DNA from: Prevotella sp.
GTDB taxonomy: Bacteria > Bacteroidota > Bacteroidia > Bacteroidales > Bacteroidaceae
DNA length: 42,553 nucleotides
Assembly: GCA_017556145.1 (NCBI GenBank)
Contig: JAFZCU010000200.1
Coordinates: 1-42,553, forward strand
Reading direction: 5' to 3'
Both the position numbers and the translations under genes were made by a program. How positions within the stretch are numbered: the stretch's first letter is position 1; every line of letters begins with the position of its first letter. The notes beneath the pieces were generated by a model. It made no database searches. It was not told the DNA's origin and saw nothing but the letters and a program-made list of their open reading frames with translations. Positions 8,291 through 16,800 of this stretch are shown piece by piece.

Positions 8291-10129
8291 TTAGTATCCG
8301 GGATTCTGGTCTTCCTGAGAGATGCCGGTGTTGGCACTGATCTCATTGGCGGGAATCGGACGATACCACTTGATCTCACCCTTGTTGTTGGCCATGGCGG
8401 CAGCGTCGGAAACATACTCGCTGAACTGCACATTATAGCGAACCAACTGCTTGGTGCGGCGGAGGTCCATCCAGCGGTGTCCCTCGGCATAGAGCTCACG
8501 GGCACGCTCATCGAGGACAAGGTCGATGTCCTTGATGGTGAAGTTGCCTGTGGTGGCATATTCAGGCTGATAGGCACTGAAGGAACTGAGGGCAGCCAGA
8601 CCGGCACGACCGCGAACGGCATTGATCTTCTCCAGGGCCTGGGCGCTTTGGCCTGCCATCAGATAGGCCTCGGCTGCAATCAGGTACATGTCGCTGACGT
8701 GGAACACCACGATGTCGCGATAGTCATTGGCCTGGTTGGTAAAGTCGGCATTAGCGTCATCGAACTTCTTCACGCAGGCACCATTACTGGTCTGTACGTT
8801 GTAGTCGGCGATGCTCACCTTGCTCTTCGTCCATTTTGCCACACCCTTATTATCCTGAACGTAGACCCAAAGTGTCACCTGTGGCAATGTCAGCAGTGAG
8901 ATACGGACATCCGAATTGCAGTACTTATCCTTATCTGCAATCAGTTGGTTCTGATGTGCGTCAATCCAGGCTTGAACTTCAGCTTCTGTGTAGTAGTAGG
9001 GGAAGTAAACCTTACAGATGGGCATGGTATTCAGCTTTTCCTTTGCATTATAGTAGGCGTAGTAGCCTTCTGTGCCCCAAGTGGGTTTGCCACTGGCATC
9101 AAATGAGGAGTTGTACATCACCATCATATAGGTAGCCGCATAGCGGTTGTCACCCTTCTCGAAGAGGTACATGCTCTTCTGCGACTGGCAGTCCTCAGAG
9201 CTGGCTCCCTTGATACCGCTGGCGTCGTAAGCACCGTAGTAGCCGCCGAAAGCACCATGCATGCTGTGTCCGCCACTGATGATGTCACCACCGTAGCCGT
9301 TGCGCTCATACTGGATGGAGAAGATCTCCTCGGCATTCCCCTCGTTGAACGGTGACCATTTGTCTTCGAACGACATGGTCAGGCCGATGCCATTGATGGC
9401 CTTCTCTGCCCAGACTGCTGCCTGCGAGAAATTGCTGGTGCCGTTGACGTTATAAGTGCCCTGTGCGGCATCACCCAGCGAGGTGTCAAGATCCCATCCT
9501 GCTGCCAGGTAGACCTTGGCGAGGAGGGCAGCTACAGCCTGTTTGCTGGCCTTGCCGATATGGCTCTGGGCTTCCAGCGAAGAGCTGTTGTAGAGGCTGG
9601 TCAGATCCTCGATCATTGCGCTGTAGATCTCGTTCAGCGGTGTGCGGGGATAGCTTCTCTCTGCACTGTTGATGTATTCTGTGATATAGGGCACGCTGCC
9701 GAACTGCTGCGTCAGCAGGTAATAGCCGTAGTTGCGGAGGAAACGGGCCTCCTGGCCTAACTGAGAGTCGGCGCCTGCGTAGTAAATCACACCATTCGAC
9801 AGGTTGATGGTCCTATAGACATTCGAGTAGAAATTGGTGACCGTCGTATTCTCCGTGTTGAAGGTGTAGGTGTCGAAGTCTGACACGCTCTTACCACGGG
9901 TGTGGATATAGAGGTCGGTACCTCTGGAGAACAGGTCCAGGTTGAACCCGTAGTTCTTCAGGCTGCTGTAGGCAGCTGTCAGAAGCGACGAGGCATCCTT
10001 GTTGAAATATTGTTCTGCCGTCTGTCCGCCTGCCGACTTGTTCTCAGCTTCCATGAAATCGCTGCAAGCCGTCAAGGTGAAACCTGCAAAGAGGGCGGCA
10101 ATCACTGATAAATATATGTTCCTTTTCAT
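8291..10129 (-). CDS. SusD/RagB family glycan-binding lipoprotein
   Basis: A 612-residue outer-membrane lipoprotein forming the lid of the SusC transporter. Lipobox LTACSDF near residues 20-22; TPR-rich N-terminal half and the family signature region YLIAAEAYLMAGQ...LEKINAVRGRAG, followed by DERARELYAEGHRWMDLRRT near the C-terminus, all typical of RagB/SusD. Length is normal. It lies after SusC with only the heptamer array between. The ATG at 10129 (MKRNIYLSV) begins the signal peptide; an earlier TTG codon is less likely. The substrate is inferred to be a pectin fragment because SusC carries the shared operator. Confidence 0.93.
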   Translation of the reverse strand: MKRNIYLSVIAALFAGFTLTACSDFMEAENKSAGGQTAEQYFNKDASSLLTAAYSSLKNYGFNLDLFSRGTDLYIHTRGKSVSDFDTYTFNTENTTVTNFYSNVYRTINLSNGVIYYAGADSQLGQEARFLRNYGYYLLTQQFGSVPYITEYINSAERSYPRTPLNEIYSAMIEDLTSLYNSSSLEAQSHIGKASKQAVAALLAKVYLAAGWDLDTSLGDAAQGTYNVNGTSNFSQAAVWAEKAINGIGLTMSFEDKWSPFNEGNAEEIFSIQYERNGYGGDIISGGHSMHGAFGGYYGAYDASGIKGASSEDCQSQKSMYLFEKGDNRYAATYMMVMYNSSFDASGKPTWGTEGYYAYYNAKEKLNTMPICKVYFPYYYTEAEVQAWIDAHQNQLIADKDKYCNSDVRISLLTLPQVTLWVYVQDNKGVAKWTKSKVSIADYNVQTSNGACVKKFDDANADFTNQANDYRDIVVFHVSDMYLIAAEAYLMAGQSAQALEKINAVRGRAGLAALSSFSAYQPEYATTGNFTIKDIDLVLDERARELYAEGHRWMDLRRTKQLVRYNVQFSEYVSDAAAMANNKGEIKWYRPIPANEISANTGISQEDQNPGY

Positions 10130-10134
10130 AATTG

Positions 10135-10162
10135 TCAATTATCAATTATCAATTTTCAATTA
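10135..10162 (-). repeat. 7-bp-periodic array between SusC and SusD
   Basis: Four 7-mers on the + strand: tcaatta, tcaatta, tcaattt, tcaatta. The last unit contains the SusC stop codon (10160-10162). The sequence is almost the same as the array after SusD. Confidence 0.85.
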
Positions 10163-13100
10163 AAACTTAATGCTTGCGCCAATCTGGTAGTTGATGGTGC
10201 TTGGACCATCCTGCTTGACACCGGCACTGGCCCACTCAGGATCGAAGCCCTTGAAGCTGGTGAAGACAAACGGGTTGGTAACCGTTGCGTAGAGACGGAG
10301 GTGCTTGCAACCGAACTTGTTGAGGAAGTTCTTGTCGAAGGTGTAGCCTAAGGTGATGTTCTTCACCTTTAGGAACGAAGCATCCTGAACACCCTTAGCC
10401 TGATTCCACTCGCCTGACTGACGGCCTACACCGCCGCTGCTACCACCGTTGTTCGGGAAGGGATACTCACCGTAGTGGGTGGTCTCCTGATACTTCGGAT
10501 TGATATAGGTACCGTCCTCATTCACACCGTCGCAGTCGAGCAGCGTGCCGGCGGGGATATACCAGTCCATGTTCAGCTTCTGACGACCACGGTCGTTCAA
10601 GTCGAGGATGTTACTGGTCAGGAAGCTTGAATAGACTTTATAACCTACTTTAGCATAGAGTGAGAACGAGAAGTCCCAGTTCTTCCAGCTGAGGTTTGAG
10701 GTGAAGCTGCCGGTCCATTTCGGATCCATGCTCTGGATAGCGCGGTCATCAGGATTGATGGTGCCGTCACCGTTCTGGTCGACAATCCAGGGCTGACCTT
10801 CTGTCAGACCGTATACCTTATAATAATAGTCGTATTCCTTCATGGTGGAACCCGGTGTCAGACCGGCAATCTTGGCTGCTTCGTTATCGGGTACTGTCAT
10901 GTCGCGGTCAGAAACGATGCCGCCCCACTCGTAGGCATAGACGTTATTGGCTGAGTAACCCACGAAGAGGTTATCCATAGTGCCCTCACCGAGCACACGG
11001 TCGCCAGTGCCGTTGATCTCGCGAACCTTGTTCTTGTTGGCTGCGAAGGTGAAGGTGGTCTCCCAGCGCCAGTCTTTCTTGTCAATGTTAACCGTAGTCA
11101 GTGCCACTTCAATACCTGTATTGCGGACAGAACCGATGTTGGTTACCATCTTGCCACCGCCGGAAACGAGTGGCAACTGTACTTCGAAGAGCAGGTCCTT
11201 AGAGGTCTTCTGGTAGACATCGACGCTACCGTTGATACGGCCGCCGAAGAAACCGAAATCAATACCGGCGTTATATTCTGTAGAGGTCTCCCACTTCAGG
11301 TCTTTGTTCACGATACTGGAAGCTGAATAACCAGTGTTGTACTTCGCACCGAACGGATAGCTGATCGGATCGGAGAGCGTCTGCTGGGTATCATAATCAT
11401 GAATACCCGTATTGTTACCAGTCACACCATAAGCGAGACGGAGCTTCAAGTTGCTCAGCCACTCGTACTTCTGCATGAACGGCTCCTCAGAGATGCGCCA
11501 GGCGGCAGCAGCAGAGGGGAAGGTACCCCAACGGTTATCCTTGGTGAACTTCGAACTGCCATCACGACGGATGGTAGCGGTCAACAGGTAACGTCCCTTA
11601 TAACCGTAGTTCAGACGGGCGGCGTAGGAGGTCATGCTCGACTCGGTGTAGCCTGTCTTTGAAGCATCCGAAAGTCCGGTTGTGCCGTCAGAACGCTGGG
11701 CGGTGCCCATATTCCACCAATCGGTGAGATCCATCACTTCATTACCTTCAATATAGGTGTTTTCGGTGTTGCTTGCCTCTTGTGAGAAGAGCAGCATGAC
11801 GCCGAGATTGTGATCTTCGGCAATAGTCGTGTTGTAATTGATAATGTTATCCCATGTCCAGGAGAAACCGCGTTGATTGGTCATGTTCGCAGAGTTCTGC
11901 TCCAGACTGGAATCATAGAAGTTGCCGTTCTCGTCCCTATAACCCTCAAAGTAGCCCTGACGGTAGTAGTTGTAGTTGGGCGAGAAGGTGGTCTTGAAGT
12001 CCAGGCCCTTGATGATGTCGAACTTCAGGTAGACGTTACCCAGCAGGCGCCAGGTTTCACGCTCCTTGCTGGTACTCATCATCTTGAGCAGCGGGTTGGG
12101 CTCATCAGAGAACTGATAAGAGGCCGTTCCCAATGACTGGTAGTTACCTGGCTTTGCATTCAAGTTGCCGTCTGCATCGTAGGGAATCATATATGGATTC
12201 ATGCGGAAGGCACTTTGGATGGCGTAATCGTTGGCATATTCATTCTGAATTCTGGCAGCGTTGAAGCTGAAGCCGGCAGTGATCACCTTGTTGATCTTGG
12301 CATCTACACTACCCTTGAAGTTGATGCGGTTCGACTTATCGCCTTTGTAGATACCTTCCTGACCATTGTAACCCACGCCGAAGTGGTAATTGATGGCTTC
12401 GCTACCACCACTCACAGCTAAGAAATGGTTCTGCTGGCTACCGTCTTGAGTCACCATGTCGGGCCAGTCGTAGGTATTGCCGCTGGCCAGCATTTCCTTC
12501 ATACGGTAGGAACCTGAACCTGTACTCTCGCGCAAGAGACACTGTTCCAGAATGGCACCGCCGATCTGATAGACGGGATGCGAGGAATTGTCTGTCGTTG
12601 TTGTCGAACCATTACCGGCGTATGTCAGGAACTTCAGGAAACGGAAGTCGTAGAACTGCTGTCCGTCCATGAACTCCGGCATGCGGGCGGTCTTCGACCA
12701 GCCGTAGTATCCGTCATAGCTGATAGTGGGCTTCGATACCTTATTGCTGACGGTGGTACCGCTCTTGGTGGTCACCATCACGACACCGGCCGTGGCACGG
12801 CTACCGTAGATAGCGGTCGAAGAGGCATCCTTCAGAATATCGATACGCTCAATGTCCTGTGGGTTCAGCCAGTCGATATCACTACACATCACACCGTCGA
12901 CCACGTAGAGTGGGGTGGTTTTCGAGTTGATAGACGACTTACCGCGGATTTCGATGTTGTAGTCACCGCCACGACCAGAGGTCTGGGTGATGTTCACACC
13001 AGGGTTGCTACCCTGCAGGTTGGCCAGCACGGTGGGTGCACCCTTGGCGTTCAACTGCTCGGTATTCACGGATGATACAGAACCGGTGAGGTCTGTCTTC

Positions 13101-13444
13101 TTCATCGTACCGTAACCAACGACCACCACATCCTGCAGGGTGTTGGCATCTTCTTTCAGAATCACATTGACGCTGGTCTTACCGGCCACGTTGACATCTT
13201 GTGGCTGCATTCCAATGTAGGAGATGGTAAGCACCTTACCACCCTGCATTTTGATAGAGAAGTTTCCGTCGAAGTCCGTGATAACGGCATTCTTGGTGCC
13301 TTTCTCCAATACCGTTGCGCCGATGACCGGCTCACCCGTTTCATCGACTACATTTCCATTGACAGTCTGAGCTGAAATGGTGCCTACGATGAGACTCAAA
13401 ATCAACGTCAGCGCCATGCGGAACGTTTTTAATTTACTTTGCAT
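10160..13444 (-). CDS. SusC/RagA family TonB-dependent outer-membrane transporter
   Basis: A 1094-residue TonB-linked receptor importing oligosaccharides across the outer membrane. Order: signal peptide (about 1-25); carboxypeptidase-regulatory-like beta domain (27-105, VNGNVVDETGEPVIGATV); plug domain starting at VVVGYGTMKKTDLTGSVSSV and containing YVVDG and DASSTAIYGSRATAGVV; then the beta-barrel, ending in a Phe as expected for barrel insertion. Full length and intact. First gene of a three-gene operon with SusD and a lipoprotein, with its own promoter and the CGTAAACGTT operator. No anti-sigma or ECF sigma partner is present. Confidence 0.95.
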   Translation of the reverse strand: MQSKLKTFRMALTLILSLIVGTISAQTVNGNVVDETGEPVIGATVLEKGTKNAVITDFDGNFSIKMQGGKVLTISYIGMQPQDVNVAGKTSVNVILKEDANTLQDVVVVGYGTMKKTDLTGSVSSVNTEQLNAKGAPTVLANLQGSNPGVNITQTSGRGGDYNIEIRGKSSINSKTTPLYVVDGVMCSDIDWLNPQDIERIDILKDASSTAIYGSRATAGVVMVTTKSGTTVSNKVSKPTISYDGYYGWSKTARMPEFMDGQQFYDFRFLKFLTYAGNGSTTTTDNSSHPVYQIGGAILEQCLLRESTGSGSYRMKEMLASGNTYDWPDMVTQDGSQQNHFLAVSGGSEAINYHFGVGYNGQEGIYKGDKSNRINFKGSVDAKINKVITAGFSFNAARIQNEYANDYAIQSAFRMNPYMIPYDADGNLNAKPGNYQSLGTASYQFSDEPNPLLKMMSTSKERETWRLLGNVYLKFDIIKGLDFKTTFSPNYNYYRQGYFEGYRDENGNFYDSSLEQNSANMTNQRGFSWTWDNIINYNTTIAEDHNLGVMLLFSQEASNTENTYIEGNEVMDLTDWWNMGTAQRSDGTTGLSDASKTGYTESSMTSYAARLNYGYKGRYLLTATIRRDGSSKFTKDNRWGTFPSAAAAWRISEEPFMQKYEWLSNLKLRLAYGVTGNNTGIHDYDTQQTLSDPISYPFGAKYNTGYSASSIVNKDLKWETSTEYNAGIDFGFFGGRINGSVDVYQKTSKDLLFEVQLPLVSGGGKMVTNIGSVRNTGIEVALTTVNIDKKDWRWETTFTFAANKNKVREINGTGDRVLGEGTMDNLFVGYSANNVYAYEWGGIVSDRDMTVPDNEAAKIAGLTPGSTMKEYDYYYKVYGLTEGQPWIVDQNGDGTINPDDRAIQSMDPKWTGSFTSNLSWKNWDFSFSLYAKVGYKVYSSFLTSNILDLNDRGRQKLNMDWYIPAGTLLDCDGVNEDGTYINPKYQETTHYGEYPFPNNGGSSGGVGRQSGEWNQAKGVQDASFLKVKNITLGYTFDKNFLNKFGCKHLRLYATVTNPFVFTSFKGFDPEWASAGVKQDGPSTINYQIGASIKF

Positions 13445-13480
13445 ACGTTAGTTTTTATTAGTTATAAATTGAATATGTTG

Positions 13481-13547
13481 CAAAATTAGTGTTTTTTTTG
13501 TAAACAACGATAAATAATGATAAAAAAACTACACGTAAACGTTTTCA
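13481..13547 (-). promoter_or_regulatory. Promoter plus CGTAAACGTT operator of the susC operon
   Basis: Minus-strand -7 TAATTTTG at 13481-13488; only a partial -33 (TTG at 13505-13507, spacing 16). The site acgtaaacgttttca is at 13533-13547 (+ strand), its CG centre 52.5 bp above the -7 box. It is identical over 15 bp to the site upstream of the tandem-domain gene. Confidence 0.75.
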
Positions 13548-13572
13548 TTAGTGTTTTTTATACAAATAAAAA

Positions 13573-13607
13573 ATAAGGTGCATCTCACGCAGGGAGATAC
13601 ACCTTAT
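13573..13607 (-). terminator. Terminator of the pectate lyase-pectinesterase operon
   Basis: A 14-bp stem (13573-13586 with 13594-13607, one mismatch) with a 7-base loop; the minus strand continues TTTTTTATTT. It lies after the 47-residue lipoprotein gene and before the susC promoter. Confidence 0.9.
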
Positions 13608-13647
13608 CTGTCATAGCATCTTCAGATGATGATCCTTATTGTGTCCT

Positions 13648-13791
13648 TTAATTGGCGGGCTGATCCGTCACTTGCTCCTGAGGATTGTTGGTGTCGTCAA
13701 TACCGCCGTAAATGGGATTGTCTTCCTTGGTGCATGAGGTCATTACCACTGAGGCAACGGCGATGCACAGCAATAAAAGTATCTTCTTCAT
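13648..13791 (-). CDS. 47-residue lipoprotein downstream of pectinesterase
   Basis: A short ORF, ATG at 13791 and TAA at 13648-13650. The product begins MKKILLLLCIAVASVVMTSC, a standard lipoprotein signal with Cys20, leaving a mature peptide of only 28 residues (TKEDNPIYGG...VTDQPAN) that is acidic and Asn/Asp/Gln-rich. It starts 9 bp after the pectinesterase stop and is followed by the operon terminator, so it is almost certainly co-transcribed. It is unlikely to have a catalytic fold; it could be a small surface or assembly partner, or the remnant of a longer lipoprotein. Function unknown. Confidence 0.7.
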   Translation of the reverse strand: MKKILLLLCIAVASVVMTSCTKEDNPIYGGIDDTNNPQEQVTDQPAN

Positions 13792-13800
13792 ATCGTTATG

Positions 13801-16800
13801 TTATTTAATCACGACTTTTTTGTTATTGCGGATGTACAGACCCTTTTGGGGAGCGGTCACGCGCTGTCCGTTCAGGTTGTAGATCTCGTCCGTTTCATTG
13901 GCATTGGCCGTCGGCTGTTCGATACCGGTGGCTTCCTCAAATACCAGCGGATAGCTGCGGGCACCAGCTATATCCTGTGGGATGAGCAGCCAGGCCTTAT
14001 GTCCCTCGATAGCAAAGGCAGCACCGTCATTGGCACCCCAGTACCAGCCGAATATGTTGGCGTTCGGGGAGTTGGATGCGCCGTATGCAAGTTTATAGAA
14101 CAGACATGGTGTCCTGATGTCGGAGAAGGTCGTGGTAGCCTCGTCGCTGCCTCTCAGCAGGTTCTCACCATCGATGCTGGCCTCGGCCTTGGTGGGTGTC
14201 AGGTCATAAGTACCCTCCATCTTCTTGTCTGCCTTCAGCATCACAGCCGTACCAGCGGGGATGATGCCTTCCAGTTCGGTATAGGTCAGCTTGTCGCAGG
14301 TTGCCTGGGTCACGATGTAGGCCTTCAGACCACTCGGCAGGGCATAGCTCTTCTCAGAATCGTAGAAGGTGGCGTAACCGGTCTTGGCCACTTTGACGGT
14401 GGTCGGTGTCGAGGTTGCCTCACTCAATCCGCCCATCTGGTTAGTTGCGCAAACGGTATAGGCGGCATCGGTGTCATCAATGGTGTAAGCCGGTGTGGTG
14501 GTGATGGCAATGAGCGCTCCGTTCTTCATCACGGCCCAGTACTCCACATCCTTGTTGTTATCCCAAGTCAGCTTCTTACCGTTGAGTTTCACATTGGTGG
14601 GAGCCATGGCCTGGACAACCAGAGCGGCGGGATCCCATGGCTTCTCGATGTTGTTCTTGAACATCATGTCGTAGCTGTAGTTTGCAGCCTGGTCAGCCGT
14701 CAGGATGGTCTCGAAGGTACCGCCAAACGAGTTGATCTTGTTGCTCTGCGGCGTGATGTCGGTACCGTTGATGTCCATCGTGCCGTACTCACCGAACACC
14801 TTCGGGTCTTTGTTGTTCATACCCTTCTCAATCCAGCGCGAGGCGATGAGTGTCTTCTGGGCATTCTCGTCGAGCGTGGTGTTCAGGTAGACGGTGATAG
14901 GATCATTGTTCCAGGTACGACCGAAGTTCCAGTTGCCCTTGCCCTCTGCGAGGTCGACCACCGTACAGCCGTCGAAGACATAGCCGAACTTCACGGTGCC
15001 ACGCGGTGCTACGACGGTACGGCTGCCTGAGCCGTTGGTAGCACGAGGCTCCAACGAGAGCTGTGTATTCACGAAGCGCACGTCACCACCACCGCAAATG
15101 AAGTCGACGGTACCGTGGATGTCGCAATCCTCATAATACGACTGCATATTGTCGTTCGAGCTGTAGTAGGTGTCCTGACAAGAGAGCATGCGCACGCGTT
15201 TACCGATGGTGCGGTTACCGCTGTCCTGCATCACGGCTGCACGGCCGGCAGAACCGGCATTGTAGTAGTCGAGTGCATTCCAGAGGGTCAGGTCTTGCAG
15301 ATAGATGTTGGTACCGCTCACGCTGAACATGTCGGCGCTGCCCAGACCCTCGATGCTCTTGTCGGGAGCCGTCTTGATGATGGTCTTGTCCATCGACTGT
15401 CCGATGATTGAGATATTGTGTCCGCTGATGGCGGTCTTCACCGTCTCGTTCAGGTCATAAGTGCCGTTGGGCAGGTAGATGAAGGAGCGTTCTGCATCCT
15501 TGGCAGCGTTCGTACCGTTGACAATCTCCAGCACGTCGAGCAGGCTCTCTGCGCTGCCGGCCTTCACGAAGTACCAGCGGCCCTGGCTCTCGTAGTTGGT
15601 CTCGGCGGTGTTCACAATCTTTACACCGTGCAGGTACATCTCACCGGTGGTATTCAGTTTCAGGGTGAGGATGCCGCCTTCGCCCTCGTAGTTGAAGGCC
15701 ACGATCTCACCGTCCACGTTTTCACTGTTCATACCAGGCAGGGTGCCGAGTTTCTTACCCTTAGCGTCGAAGATCTCGATGTCGCCGGCACTGCCATAGC
15801 GGCAGAGGGTCAGCGATACGATGGCCTTCGGACCAACGAGCAGGTCAATCTTGTTGTTCTCGTCGGCCTTGAATGCCCAGCCGTGCTGAGCGTCGTGCCA
15901 GTAGTAGCTGCCCGAGGGGTTGAAGGCCTCGTGGTCGGCAGCATCGAAGAGCTTGTCGGTCAGGTTGAAGACATACTTCTTATGGGTGCTGGCGGTCTCA
16001 ATCTCGGTAGCTACGGCATAGAGGTTGATATTGCCGGTCACTACGGTCTCTGCGTTGTATTTCTCACCGCCGGCGGTCTTGATAAACCAGCCGCGTACCT
16101 TCATACCTTCCTCAGCGGTGGCGGTAGCGAAGTCGAGGTCGAACTGGCCGATGGTCTCGTCCTTCTCGCGCTTGAACTCGCCGAGCACGGTCTTCTTGTC
16201 GGTATCAACATAGGTCAGTGTGAAGTCGGGCTTCTGTACCAGCGTCAGCACATAGTCGATGGTGGTCTCTCCCTGTGTCATCGGGATGGTCACCACGCAC
16301 TTCGTATTGTCGCCTACATAGCCGATGACGCCAATCTCACCCTTGGCAGCAGTGGCCTGTACGGGATTGGTTTCGCTGATCATCGGTACCTTCTTTGAAA
16401 GTTCCATCTCTGCCTCATAGGCATCATCGAAGATCTTGGCAGCTGTGTACTCCTTACCGTTGATGGTCAGGGTAGCCAGCACGGGCACTTCCTTCTCAGT
16501 ACCGTTCAACGTACCTTCAATGACAATGTCGCCGAAGCCGATCTGCTTGGCACCCTGCAGATGATAGAGGTTGATGAGCAGACCACAAGTGCCCTCGGCA
16601 GGTGTGGCGCCGGTAATGTCGTATGATACCTCCGTGTAATTGGGGTTGCCGTTGTTACGGTTAGGCTTCACGCCGACGGCCAGCGATACGGTGCTCTTGT
16701 CAGGATTCTCCCAAGAGAAGTCGAGCAGACCGTTGTCCGTACCGAAGCGGGTGGTCTTCAGCGATACTTTCTTCGGGGTGAAGGTCAGTCCGAAGTTGGG

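Noticed and set aside
13798-15030. A 410-codon + strand reading frame (and similar long frames at 15418-16398, 16864-18069, 27000-28034, 33969-35378)
   Set aside because: They are antisense to CE8, patatin and the fusion gene, whose products have clear domains. The antisense products are Gly/Val/His-rich mirror sequences with no motif.
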